From Poa pratensis (Eukaryota > Streptophyta > Magnoliopsida > Poales > Poaceae), in the NCBI GenBank assembly GCA_947311845.1, contig CAMZMU010000048.1:22255497-22319496 (forward strand): a DNA stretch of 64,000 bases. Direction: 5' to 3'. A model generated the notes under the pieces. That model was not told the DNA's origin and ran no database searches. It saw only the letters and a list, made by a program, of their open reading frames with translations. Positions 30,788-43,182 of the stretch are shown piece after piece (within the stretch, counting starts at the first letter, position 1; each line of letters begins with the position of its first letter). Both the position numbers and the translations under genes were made by a program.

Positions 30788-33700
30788 CTAGGCAACTTAG
30801 CGCGACGACACGTCGCGCCTGTGCAGTTGTACCGATGTTATTACGTATGAAAATTATAAAGTACATATGAACCATTCATACAACTCACCATGTCAGATGT
30901 ACTGTTGGGGCACAAATTAAATTCTTAAATTGGTACAAAGGAGGAGCGAAGCATAGAAACAAAATCGAGTAGACTTGAAAAATGCCTTGCTTCACATGTT
31001 TGTTGTCCATGAATTCTCAAATATTATTAAGATCAATAAGGGGAGCATCACTAAGGATCCCTTGCCAAGGAAACCGCGGGAGAGCCTACAAAATTATACA
31101 AAGCATGTATTGTACTCCTAAGAATGTAAATGCCAACGAACGTTATACACTTTAGCAAACTGGAGCAATTTCCTCATGAACGATTGATTACTAACAAAAG
31201 TTTCAGCGTACAACATTAAGAAAAACAGAGATACTATACCGTTAGCGTCACTGATGCTTACACTGGCTACTTTGCATCTTGCTCAATACCTGGTGATTCT
31301 TCATTTCCTCCTCGCCACTCGCCGCCAGCTGGTAGACACCTTTCCGTGATTCTTTATACAACCACTCCTTGTTGTAGTGTTTAATACTGAGCTGGTATAA
31401 GGAGGCCAGAGGATCTATGCATGAAATTTCTGATGTTGTTCCCTGTATCTCTTTCAAACTGCCAAATCTACATATGCTTGTCTGCTCCATCAATCATCAT
31501 GGGAGTTGATAAATATAAAAGAAGTTAGATTGCAATGTGTTCCAGATTCAGAAACCAAATAGAGAGAAACATTGCACATGAACTGGAATTGTGAGAAACT
31601 GGATCGGACTGTTGCCTCTTTTTAGATTGATCTGCGTCATCAATGGAGCACAGAAGTTGAGGATAACATGGAGTGAGATTTAGGAGGAAATATATTTGGC
31701 AGCCTACAGGAGAGTTCGCTCTTTTCTTGATCTAGAGCTCTATTTAACCAAGCCATAAGGCATTACTACATCTAGCGGCTGAAGATAGCCAAGACGCAGA
31801 TCCAATGGTTAATTAGTGATCATTATATTTTCTACTAAAAGAGGGGCTTCTATCGTTGCATAAATCTGCAGCAACTTTTACAATGATCATATAATGACCT
31901 GTGATTTTGTGCAGGATAACTATAATATTCAACATGGAACATTCAAACTATCATCTACCCATCGAACTGCTTTTTTGGCGGGGTTGAATAATTGGAGGAG
32001 GCAAATAAGAGCCATGAATCTTTGATAGATATACTGCTTGTCATTTAATTTTAGTCAAGAGGACTTGCGAAGCAGGTGAAGTGCAGCCATTACCTTGATC
32101 AACTACGATTTCCACAGATCATGTGTACCATCCTGTCACAAAAGAACATAGATATTCTGCAAACTGAATGTTAGAATACATTTCCTGAGGAAAGGTTGAT
32201 TACCAACAAAAGTTGCAGTGATTCGAAAATTCAGAGTTCCGCATAGCTATTCTCACCTAAAATCGCATATAGGATAAAGATATACCATGTGAAATCCCAT
32301 GCTGCAGTGCATAGGTTTGGCAATTAAAAAAATCTAAGTTTGTTGCATCAGGAAGAGTATTCAGAGAGCAAGGAAACTACGCCTATAGAGGCTGAGGTTA
32401 AAGTCGAACCTGCAATAGCAGAAGCGGTTCCAGTGTCATGAATAATACGACCATACTGAAAATGGAGGTTGGTAAAATTATTTAAATGCAAGGTAAAAAT
32501 TAAAATCATTATGTTATTGCTTATGTTTGTCCACATAATTTTCAAACAGTTCATAGTCCAGAGTACTTACTGTTTGATTAAGAATATATACTGTGATGCA
32601 TCTGCTCAGCGCAATGGAACACATAAATCCAGTATTTGGTGAAAAACGATTTAGCTAACAATATATGGACCATTATCAGTGACATGACACACTGCTTTGA
32701 ATATAAAGAACACTAAAGGGCACTCTGGTATCATAGCTGAAAATAAGTTATCATATGTTGTAGAAGTTGTTGCTCTTAAATCTAAACAGTGGAATGGCCA
32801 AGGAATTATCACAAACGAACCTAAGAATTATGGATTCCATGCTACATTGGTAAGAAAGCTTTATTCAAACATCTAATATTAAGATGACATAGACGTGGAT
32901 CCCTTTTCAACATCTAGATAGAAACCTGTATGACGCAAGTATGGAATATACTTATTAAATTAACTTTGCATTGGCGACAGATAAAAATATTCTGGTAGAT
33001 CTACCAAGAAAAGATTACACGCTCTGTTACATATGATTTTGAGAAATCTTGCAAGCTCTGTACAATTTAAATTTCAACATACCTTTTGTTAAATCCTGGA
33101 GAGTATGGAATATACTTATTAAATTAACTTTGCATTGGCGACAGATAAAAATATTCTGGTAGATCTACCAAGAAAAGATTACACGCTCTGTTACATATGA
33201 TTTTGAGAAATCTTGCAAGCTCTGTACAATTTAAATTTCAACATACCTTTTGTTAAATCCTGGAGATACATACCATGCAGATGATCTGAGAGTTAGTGTA
33301 TATCTGGGAGTAAAAACGTACATCATCCAAATCAGCTCCATAGGAATCATACACTAATTCTGTTGGCTAATATAGTCATATGGAAAAACATGTGTTTGTA
33401 AATCTTCCTGTTGAGAATCAGTATGAACTGTCTCCTTAGTGATTGATCTAGATGTACTCAACGGAAGCTTATTGCAGGGTGCCACTTAGGCGATGCAGAA
33501 CACCCCAGCTGGTTCTCCTCTGCAGCCCAAGACAATAATGACAACATGAGCGACGTCTCAGGCAGCCACTCTACAGTCTCCTTCATTCCCCAAAAATTAA
33601 CCCATATTTGCTCCGTATTGGTGCGATTAATTCTGACTGTAAAAGCTGGAGAACATAGAAGACATTAGTGAACGGTGCAAAAATCGAGAGATGAGAAACA

Positions 33701-34863
33701 ATTAGAAGAAAAATTAAGGCATGGGATGTGGCCGCACTGGCCTATTTCAGCAGCCACAACAGAGACGACATGCGGAGGACGCACAACTGAATCCAATGGC
33801 TAAATTTGGCAAGGTCGAGAGGACGCCGTTGGCACGCTCATCGCTGACCATGATCTGAAAGGATCATCGCGCGGGAAGATGCCGGCGGCGGCGGCATAGA
33901 CAACGTTGACTAAGATCGGAAAAGGATTCTCTGTCGGGCAAGGGATTGATGGGTATACGGAAGGGGATTGAGGCGAGGAGATCAGATGAATCAAGGATGA
34001 ACTGAAATAAGGATGTGCAACCGCGTCTCATACATGCGCGTCCGGTGGCGGCGGACGGCGTTGCACGGAGGGGCGGAGAACAAGGGCGCTAGGGGCACGG
34101 AGGGAAGGTCTTACCAAGACGATAAGGGGGCCGGGGAGGCCGGAGGAAGTCGGGGGTGACAGGAGCGAGCTCGTCTGGCAGCGGCCGGAGGCGGGAAGAA
34201 GCGGTCGATCCGCTCGATTGCAGTCGTCCCGGCTCGCGTTAGTTGGTGGAGAAGAAGAGAGAGAGCGCCGGTCTCAGAGCGCCTCAGAGCGCGACGATCT
34301 GCGAGAGGAGATGCAGGGAAGCCGTACGGGCGGTGAGGTGGACCGTTTGGTGGACGGAGTCGCCGGCGGCGAGCGTTCCCGCGGCGGCGGACGGCGGGCG
34401 CGTCGTGGATGATTCCGTCGCATGCGTGGCGTTCCGGCAGCTCAAACTCGACGGAGACGGAGAGAGGACGGCGGCGAAGTTCGTGGTATCGTTGGATTCG
34501 AGAGGGGAGGTGCGAAGCAGCGGCGCCGTGCGTCGGCGTCGGCGGGGAGGTCCGGACCGCGCGAGGTGAGAGAAGAGAGGAAAAGCGAGTTCTGCCGACG
34601 TTTTTTCAGGAAGATCCCTGGACTTTGCACAAATTCCATTTCAGTCCTTTGCGGGCGGTTTTCTGCAAAACTGTTGCGCCAAAGACCGTGCGGGGCGACG
34701 TGTCGCGTTTCGATTGGAAGAAATCCCTCTGCTACAGTAGTACTGTAGCAGCTAGACCCCCGCGCACATCTGGGCCGCCCATTTGCTCGATCGGACGGCA
34801 GGCGTCTATCCGATGACGTGGAGGCGCGACGTGAGGCGAATCGGACCTACTTTTATATATAGA
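30788..34863 (-). mobile_element. Helitron H3
   Basis: Minus-strand 3' end: the hairpin GCGCGACG-TGT-CGTCGCGC, then TAAGTTGCCTAG, with CTAG at 30,788-30,791. Minus-strand 5' end: TCTATATATAAAAGTAGG at 34,863, followed by a GC-rich stretch. Removing it rejoins CTTAAATTGTA with the TGCTACACCTC seen in the paralogue at 44,210. At 4.1 kb and with no Rep/helicase frame it is non-autonomous. A GC-rich block (about 33,840-34,600) and a minus-strand frame at 31,248-31,493 (includes LYQLSIKHYNKEWLYKES) may be captured host sequence that I cannot identify. Confidence 0.75.
32939..33266. repeat. Perfect 164-bp tandem duplication
   Basis: Copies at 32,939-33,102 and 33,103-33,266 are identical base for base, with no spacer. 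The unit starts GTATGGAATATACTTATTAA and ends AAATCCTGGAGA. It lies inside Helitron H3. Confidence 0.9.
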
Positions 34864-35375
34864 GGCATGCTACACCTCATATATAGTGAGCACATTTCTT
34901 TAAATCGGCTTAGATACCCATATGTGATGTAATAAAAGTTTGTTTTCTTCTCATGTACAAGCACGATTCTCTTGGAGAGCCAGTAAATCGGCTTGGATAC
35001 CCATATGCGAGACAAAAGTTTGTTTTACTTTGCTTTTCTGGGAATGAGCGGTATCAAGAAGCATGCTAATAGCAAGATACATCGGTTCAGTCTAAATAGG
35101 GAAAAATCATGCGGCGCCTAGGGTAGCAAGGAGAGACAAGGGGAAGGACGCCGTGGCCTGTAGTATAACAACATTTGCGCTTTGTACACGTAGAATAGTG
35201 TGCTCGACTGGATGAATAATCCTTCATATTGAACTGTGCGACGATTGACGAGCCAAATCAAACATCCTCGCTGAGAGAACTGAAGATTTACGCGACAACC
35301 AAGCCTCCTTGCCGTGAAATCCGGTACATGCCTGAGGGTTGTCTCCTGCAAGACCCACCTTGGAGCGAGAAATTT
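34864..35375 (+). ncRNA. Candidate 21-PHAS locus 9 (group III)
   Basis: Begins with a TATA-like CCTCATATATAG (about 34,876) 160 bp before the miR2118 site at 35,039. A phrase around TAGATACCCATATG is duplicated upstream of the site (34,910 and 34,995). After the site, GCATGCTAATAG and GTTCAGTCTAAATAGGGA recur in locus 11 (GTATGCTAATAG, GGTCAGTCCAAATAGGAA), as does TGGATGAATAATCC (35,210 and 46,466). It is bounded by Helitron H3 on the left and a minus-strand LINE from about 35,375. Predicted phase start is about 35,051, leaving room for some 15 phased positions. Confidence 0.6.
35039..35060 (+). promoter_or_regulatory. miR2118 target site 9
   Basis: Reads GGAATGAGCGGTATCAAGAA from 35,041, followed by GCATGCTAATAG as in other group III members. 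It has three differences from the consensus target, one of them a possible wobble. Confidence 0.75.
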
Positions 35376-35453
35376 CCTTTTTTTTTCTTTTTGACGATCA
35401 AAACAGCGAGCACTGTGATCTTTTATATTAAGAGAGAGCAACTGAATGACGTT
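35376..35453 (-). mobile_element. Older LINE relic, 3' end (left part)
   Basis: A poly-T-rich start (about 35,379-35,393) and minus-strand LINE tail, continued at 43,183 after removal of the + strand LINE nested within it. Confidence 0.5.
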
Positions 35454-35484
35454 GATGTTTGACGTTTGTGACGCGGGGCAAAGG

Positions 35485-38400
35485 ATGAGCGTGACTCCAC
35501 CCGGCGATCCGCCGGGCGGCGACGGCGAGCCCGCAGAGCGGCTCCCTGGCCGGTTTTGGGTTGGCTCGGCTGTCACGCCGCCGGTTGCCGGGACCGGACG
35601 TCGACGCCGGAAAACCCTCGCGCCGCCGGCGTGGGACGCAAGCGCCACGGGTTCGCGATTCTCGTGCCTAGGCAAGCTGGACACGGCGCCGTCGGGAGTC
35701 GACGAGGTTGAAGACGATCACGTAGCGGTGCGGGTGGCCTTGGAGTCCCTGGAGGAAGATGAATCGCCACGATCCGGACAGACGGTTCATCCGGTGTCTC
35801 ACCTGTCCAAGGCGGAGATTGTCGAGCAATTCTGGGCCGATGTCGGGTTTCGTCGCCGGCATCTCGGTTCTGGGAGGAATCCTCAACTCCGACCTCAGGT
35901 GAGCGAACTAACAGTGCTTTTGCGTGCAGGGAGGAGAAGAAGGTCGAGGAGAAGAAGGTCGAGCAGTGGTCGAGAAGCCGTGGTCCGGCCGCCGGAGTCC
36001 GCCTCTCGCGGCCGCCACCGAGGATGGGCGCGTGGCGCGGCCCGCTGCCGCCAAAACGCTCCTCGCCGCCGCCGGTCCTCGGTTCCTTCATCGACAAGGC
36101 GATGGCATGGCGGGCGAGCACGGCATCTCGGACGAAGGGTTCACCGACGACGGCGGCCGCGGAAAGAGCGCGCGGTGATCCGTCATCCACGCCTCGGTCA
36201 ACGTCCGGGAGGTTTCAAATTTCGGACGGCCTGACTGTTGGGGCCACGAGCGCTGCTTCGGATCCGAGCCGTCCAAATCCCTGGGCCCATCTTCGCCGTC
36301 CGTTAGGGTGCTTTTGGCTCCGTCCCTGTCCACCGCCTCCTCGACACCAAACCCTACCGCCTACGTCGACGCATCTCACTGCGCCTCCGAGCTCCGTCCC
36401 CTCCGTCGACGCCTCGCCTCTGCCGCGTCCACTCTGGGCGCGGTCTTTCTCCTCAGTCGTTGCCGATCACCCGCTGCCGGAAGTCATGGCCGGAGCGCAA
36501 GCACCTCGGCCTCAGCTTGGAGGCGGGCTTGGCATCAGCAGCCTCCGGGCGCTCCTCGACCTCAGCATTCGGCGGCGGCGGCGCCTCGTCCTCAGCAGCA
36601 GCCGGCTGCGCCTTGTCCTCAGCAGCCGACGGCGGCGCCGTCTCGTCCCCAGCATCAGCCGGCAGCAGCTACACCGCAGCTCCCGGCGGCGGTGCCCAAC
36701 GCGTTCGCCGGTCCGTTCTTCAACGGCGGGTCGTCCAGGGGGATGGGGATGGCGCCACTGCCCTTCATGCCCCTCCAGAGGTCGTCGCAGCTGTATGGGC
36801 CGCCTGCGTACCTGCCTCCGACGCAACCTGGGTACATGCCGCCGATGCCGCCGATCATGAACCCCGGGTACCCGATCTACCAGCAAGCTCAGCAACCCGC
36901 CATGGCCACAGGGCCTGCGGCACCGCGTCTTAAGAGGAAGAAAAACAAAGTGGGGCAGCCGGGGACTCAGGGCCAGCAGCTGATGCCACAAATTCAGTTT
37001 CAGCAACCCTCGTTTCAGCAGCAGTTCGTGGGGCAGCAGATGGTGGCCCTCCTCCCATCCCGGGTGTGAGTGTTCCCACCGTCACGGAAGCAGTTGGCAT
37101 GGCAGCAGATGTTGATAGCCTGGATTCTTCTTCGGGCAAACTTCCCGAGTCTTCGACAGGGGTAAGGGCAAGGCGAAAAAAGGGAGCAAGTGCTTCAAGT
37201 GTGAGGCGGACTCTCATTCCACCAAAGCCTGCCCGATAAAGCACTATTGTTTAGTTTGTGATAATGCAGCTCATCCCACTATCAGGTGTCCGACTCTGCG
37301 GCTTCCCAAGCCCACGTGTTTCACCACGGGCTCGGGAGTTCTGGAGACTATGTTCGTGCAGTTTCCTGACAGTGTCGACAAGCCACATCTGATTCCGTCG
37401 AGTTCGCCCACTGCTCTGATCTCGATCATGGGTGACCCGGTGCCCGCAGCTGCTATTGAGAGTCTGATATCCAAGGTGTGTTACTCAGCACAGTGGACGT
37501 GGAGGCTTTGCCCCACGGAGATAACGGTTTTCTCATTGGATTTCCGTCAGCCAAGGACCTACACAGGGTGGACGGAATTCAGCTGAACATTCCGTCCTCT
37601 AACTCTCAGGCAACTATTTCTGTTTGGAAGTCCAATGATGATGCAGTCCCCATCAGAGTGCTTGAGAAGGTCTAGGTTCATGTTCAGGGCTTCCTTATGC
37701 ACTGAGACACTTTCTAGGCTTTTGGGCGGTGGGTACGCTCATTGGGACGACTCTTGACGTGGATCTTGTCACTTACCGGAGCCGTGGTATTGTTCGCATC
37801 CTTGTGGGCATGCTGGATTCGAAGGTGCTGGAGAAGCGCACTGCAGATGATGGGCAGTATGTTGGGGCGTCGTGTGTGGTGAGACTCAAGGAGTATGGGT
37901 TTTATTTCAGCCGTGAGCCTGCTGATTTCGCTCCAGCTACCGATTTTGTTCCTTTCTTTTGGCGCCGTAAGAGTGACGATGCCGATGATGAGGAGGGCAA
38001 GGAGCATGGTTTCAAGGTCTAATTGGGTCCGGATAACTCTAGTGGTGCCCTCTCCAACCACATGGACGTTGATGCTAGTACATCGTCCGAGACTCCGGCT
38101 GGTAACAAGTCCGCTGCACCTGGTGATGAAGTTGGTGCTGTGTTGGCTATTACTCCGTACAACTCTTCACCAAGCACTCCGCGGGTCGTGAGATCATGGA
38201 GCTGATTCGTCGTTCCACACCGCGGCTGTTGCGTCCCCCGCTGGAGATTGTGCCGACAGTAGCACCGGTTGGCGATGGAGTCGCCGCCACAGTTGGACTG
38301 CAGGGCTCGGGTAATGCTGAGGCTTCGACTGGACCATGGCCAGCAGCAGCGGATGGGCTGGGCCGTGGTGCGCAGCTCGGAGCACACGCTGCAGCCGCGG

Positions 38401-38960
38401 ACGGGCTGGGCCGTGGTGCGCAGCTCGGAGAGCGGGATAGTACTCCGGCAACCGCCGGGCTGGTCGGGAGGAGGCTGCTACACCGCCTTTGCCTCCTCCG
38501 GCCGCTGCGCCTACGCCACTCGCCTCGAAAGAGGCTATGGCGATGGGCCTGGACTCCGGCACAGTTGCCAGGGCGTCGCGCAGGAACTGGCGCCCCTGGC
38601 GGGCAGTGAGGGATTGGTCTCCAAGGGGGCTTCTACGTCGCCACAGCCTCCTTTGGATGGACTGATTCCTGATGCTGCTCGACGGGTGAGGCATCGACTG
38701 CGACACAGGCCCACTCGCCCCGAGTGGTGCAGGTCGGCCCTGTGGTGATGGCTGGGGAGGCTGCTACTTCGACCAGGCCGTCCCACGCCATCACTACTCC
38801 GGTGGCCATGCGTACGGAGGGGCGCAGCGCCACGCCTTCCACTCCTCCAGCACGTCGCAGCGGCAGGTTCGGGGTGGATGCGGATGGCGCTTCCGCCACC
38901 GATGAGGACTCCTTATCGAGGGCCATGCGTCGTAAGGTGGCGCGTAACTTGGACTATTCT
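35485..38960 (+). pseudogene. LINE ORF1 (RNA-binding protein), broken
   Basis: The first good ATG is at 35,485 (MSVTPPGDPPGGDGEP). The N-terminal part is Arg/Pro/Ser-rich with a segment HLSKAEIVEQFWADVGFR. A Pro/Gln-rich section follows (about 36,500-37,060). Two CCHC zinc knuckles of the CX2CX4HX4C form lie at 37,191-37,232 and 37,249-37,290 (CFKCEADSHSTKAC; CLVCDNAAHPTIRC). A domain after them (about 37,350-38,020) has DUF4283-like pieces such as GFLIGFPSAKDLHRVDG and YGFYFSREPADF. The frame changes at least three times, so no complete protein is possible. ORF1 of this LINE type normally coats the RNA. Confidence 0.75.
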
Positions 38961-39350
38961 GGTATGGATTTAAATTCAAAGTCTTTTCTTTCTTGTCGCC
39001 GCATTCTATTAATTCTAAACTGAGTAGTGTAGGTTTTAATCTTGGTAATAGTCAATCTCAAATTAATGTGTCAACTAAGGTCTTGAGACATATGGAATTT
39101 GACCGTCTCACGGTTATTCCTAAAGTCTCGACTGGGTTGTCGTCCCCCTACGATGATGAGGATGAAGCGATTGCCACAGCAGATGGTCAGCTGATTTCTC
39201 ATCTAATTGGTGAGGTGTTGGAAGGGGGTTTGGATGACGACGGTTTGAGCTCATTATATGAGCTAAAAGCTTCCGGTCGGAAATCCAAATCTACAGCCAA
39301 CATGTCCCGGAAACGGAACAAGTTATCCAAATCCCCCACGGTTTCCCGAT

Positions 39351-42300
39351 GAATGGCATGTTCAAAAATAGCAGAGGTCTTGGTGACTTGGCTAAACACT
39401 TGCACTTCGCTGATTGTATTCAGACCATAATTTGGATTTCTTAGCGATTTCTGAGACGGGTAGACGTGAGTTCCCACAATCTCTTTTGAACCGACTTTCG
39501 GCGTGTAGAGTTTGAGTGGCACTCGCGGCCTCCTCATGGACGTTCTGGTGGCATTTTACTAGGCGTCAGGACTGACACCATGGAAGTGTTGGATGTTACG
39601 GAAGGCAATTTTCATATCAAAATGCACATACGTAACAAGTCCGATAACTTCATTTGGAGTCTTGTCGCCGTGTATGGGCCAGCTCAGGAAGCGTCTAAGA
39701 CCTCTTTTCTCGTTGAATTGGTAAACCTATAGAAAGATAACCCTCACCCTTTTCTCATTGGTGGGGATTTCAATCTGCTGCGGTTTTCGTTCGAGAAGAG
39801 TAAGGGTAGGTTCGACAACCGTTGGCCTCTTTTGTTCAATGCAGTCATAGACAGCTTGAACTTAAGAGAGATCTCGATGGTGGGAGACAGTTCACCTGGG
39901 CTAACTCTCTCCCCGAACCCACATACGAGAAACTAGACCGTGTACTGATGGATTCCGATTGGGAAGCTAGGTTCCCATTGGTGTCGGTACGGGTTCTACA
40001 GCGTATTGAGGGTTTGTCAGATCATGCTCCCATCCTATTGACCACTGGAGTGCCCAGACCGCAGTGTAAACCACGGTTCAAGTTTGAGCTTGGCTGGTTA
40101 CACCGCGAGGGCTTCTATGACATGGTCAAAAGAATCTGGGAGGCACCGTAGCGGGGACTCGCCTATCCAGCGGTGGAATAATAAGATACGTGCTTTACGT
40201 ACTTACCTCGTTGGATGGGCTCGCCATACTACTGGTTTACTTAAAAAAGAAAAGGCACGAATTTCCTCGATAATCGATGCTCTAGAAGCATTAGCAGAAG
40301 TTTGGCTACTATCTGCGCAAGAAATTGAGCTAAAAAGCCAGTCAAACGCGCAGATAGCGAAACTACTGCGAGAGGAGGAGTTAAAATGGTATCAACGTTC
40401 TAAAGCCCAATTCATTCTAGAAGGGGACTCGAATACTCGCTATTTTCATAGTATTGCCAATGGCAGACATAGGAAAAAGCGTATTCATTCTCTGATTCAG
40501 GATGAAGGAACGATTGAGGGCCATGAACAACTAAATTCGTATATTACAAATTACTATAAAGGCCTGTTCGGTGACTCAGAGGACAATTTCTCTCTGCATG
40601 AGTCTCGAACGGAGGATATACCCCAGGTTTCAGAAGAGGAAAATAGCCTACTTACTAAACCCTATTCAGAGGAGGAAGTGAGGAAGGCAGTTTTCCAAAT
40701 GAAACACAATTCAGCTCCTGGTCCTGATGGCTTCCCTGCTGAGTTCTATCAGAACTTTGGGATGTTATCAAGGCCGATTTGCTTCAGTTGTTCACCTGTC
40801 TTCACAATGGACAATTAGAGTTGTTTCGTCTCAATTTTGATGAGATAATTTTGTTACCTAAGGTTAACGAGGCAGTAAGGATTCAACAGTTTAGACCTAT
40901 ATGCCTTCTTAACGTTAGTTTCAAAATCTTCACCAAAGTGGCCACGATTCGACTCTACACTGTTGCAGATCATGTGGTTCGACCGTCTCAGACGGCTTTT
41001 ATGCAAGGCCGCAACATCCTTGATGGAGTTGCGATCCTACATGAAACAGTCCACGAACTACATAGGAAAAAGCTTAACGGGGTAATCCTGAAAATTGATT
41101 TCGAGAAAGCTTATGATAAAGTGAAGTGGTCTTTCATCCAGCAATCTCTTAGGATGAAAGGTTTTCCGCTGAGTGGCGCGCGTTAATTAATAGCTTTGTC
41201 TCCGGAGGAAGTGTAGCCATCAAGGTCAACGATGACACTGGCAGATACTTCCAAACGAAAAAAGGCCTACGACAGCGTGACCCGCTATCGCCAATACTAT
41301 TTAACATAGTGGCGGATATGCTAGCTATCTTGATCGAACACGCTAAAATCGAGGGTCAAGTTGAAGGAGTTATTCCACATCTTGTCGATGGTGGATTATC
41401 GATCCTTCAATATGCCGACGATACAATTCTTTTTATGGAGCATGATATCGAAAAAGCCTGTAACCTTAAGTTGATTTTGTCAGCTTTTGAGCAACTTTCG
41501 GGTCTTAAGATAAACTTCCATAAAAGTTAATTGTTTTGTTTTGGTGAGGCCCAAGAGAACGCCGCCTTGTATGCTGAGCTTTTCGGCTGTGAGCAAGGAC
41601 AATTTCCTATCAACTATTTGGGAATTCCGATCCACTATCGGAGACTCACAAATGCTGAATGGAAATGGGTGGAGGAAAGGCTTCAATTACGTTTAAATAG
41701 CTGGAAAGGCAAACTCCTTTCCCTGGGTAGAAGATTGGTTCTCATAAACTCGGTACTAACAAACATGGTACTGTATATGATTTCATTCTTCCAACTGCCT
41801 AAAGGGGTCTTAATACGATTGGATTATTTCCGATCTAGATTCTTTTGCCAAGGGGATTGCGAGAAGAAAAAATATCGACTGACTAAATAGAGTGTGGTTT
41901 GCTGCCCTAAAGACCAAGGAGGGCTCGGAGTTCATGACCTCGCGGTCAAGAATAGAGCCCTGCTAGGTAAATGGCTATTTAAACTTCTTTCCGAAGATGG
42001 AGTTTGGCAAACCCTACTTAGGAGAAAATATGTTGGAGATCAAGCTGTTTCCCAGGTGCTTTGGAAACCGGGGATTCACACTTCTGGGCAGGCCTCATGG
42101 CTATAAAGAAGTTCTTTTTTCCACATGGATCTTTCTCAATTAGGGATGGATCGGAGATTCGGTTCTGGAGGATATTTGGCTAGGCCAAGCTACCCTCAAA
42201 GAACAATATCCGGCTCTATATTCTATCGTTCGAAACAAAAGTGACACGATCGCGAAAGTGCTAGGTACGTTCCCACCAAATGTTTCGTTCAGAAGAAGTT

Positions 42301-43005
42301 TACTTGGAACAAGGCTAGCATCCTAGAATGCTTTGCTCATCCGATTGGATTCAATCCAATTGTCGGAAGGCCCAGATAAGTTTCAATGGAATCTCACGAA
42401 GAACGGCAAATTCTCGGTTAATTCTATGTATAGAGCACTTATTCTACCCGAAATCCCAGTCGATTGTTCTCATAATAACAAACTTTGGAAGATGAAGATA
42501 CCACTGAAAACTAAAGTGTTTGCGTGGTATTTACGTCGAGGGTTATCCTCACCAAAGACAACCTTGCCAAACGCAATTGGCATGGAAGCAAAAAGTGTGT
42601 ATTCTGTCAACATGACGAGACCATTACACACTTATTCTTTCAGTGCGAGTTCGCTAGGTCTATATGGTCAGCCATCCAGATAGGTTCTACCTTACATCCA
42701 CCTAGTTCTGTTGCTAACTTTTTGGCAACTGGTTAAATGGAATGGATCCTAGGTTCAAACTATTCAGTAGGGTGGGAGCGATTGCTGTTATTTGGTCGCT
42801 ATGGCTATGTAGAAATGACAAGGTCTTTAACGATAAAAATGCTTCTCTTATGCAGGTTATTTACCGGTGCACAGCAACGATACGAGCATGGTCTTCCCTG
42901 CAGCGTGCGGAGCATCGAGACTTATTTTTGGAGTGGCGTCGAGACTGGAGGCTGCGGCCAGGGAGCTTTTATCACGGCATGGGTGGAAACATAGACTCCG
43001 GATAG
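39351..43005 (+). pseudogene. LINE ORF2 (endonuclease and reverse transcriptase), broken
   Basis: Apurinic-type endonuclease part at about 39,351-40,150: NSRGLGDLAKHLHFAD, then FLIGGDFNLLRFSFEKSKG, RQFTWANSL and LSDHAPI. An in-frame TAG sits at about 39,731. Reverse transcriptase at about 40,380-41,530: FILEGDSNTRYFHSIANGR, APGPDGFPAEFYQ, FRPICLLNVSFK, LKIDFEKAYDKVKW and the catalytic box LQYADDTILF (about 41,409). The zf-RVT region at about 42,330-42,730 includes DNLAKRNWHGSKKCVFC. Stops or shifts occur near 40,150, 40,816, 41,185, 41,528, 41,888, 42,104 and 42,733. It was once a full retrotransposition enzyme and is now dead. Confidence 0.85.
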
Positions 43006-43182
43006 ACCTACCAGCATTTTAGGCGGATCTACAATTTCTCATTTTGATATGTAATTCGCCTTTTATCTTCTGTTATCCGACTTGTGTGCTGGCGAACTTG
43101 TGGCTGTGTGCATCTCAGTTATGCAGAGGCCGGTGTAATGATTAAACCTTTTAAGTAATAAAATCCCTTTATCAAAAAAACA

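Larger units (their letters stand above)
35454..43182 (+). mobile_element. Near full-length L1-type LINE, inactive
   Basis: Flanked by the 13-bp target duplication AACTGAATGACGT (35,441-35,453 and 43,183-43,195). The 3' end (about 43,110-43,182) has the cereal LINE terminus with TTATGCAGAGGCCGGTGTAA and a short A-run. The length of 7.7 kb suggests an intact 5' end. It contains ORF1 with two zinc knuckles and ORF2 with endonuclease, reverse transcriptase and zf-RVT regions, both broken by several stops and frameshifts. Confidence 0.9.

Noticed and set aside
31371..31381. TTGTTGTAGTG as the missing right end of the CACTA element starting at 1041
   Set aside because: It has no subterminal repeats beside it and lies inside Helitron H3; a chance match.
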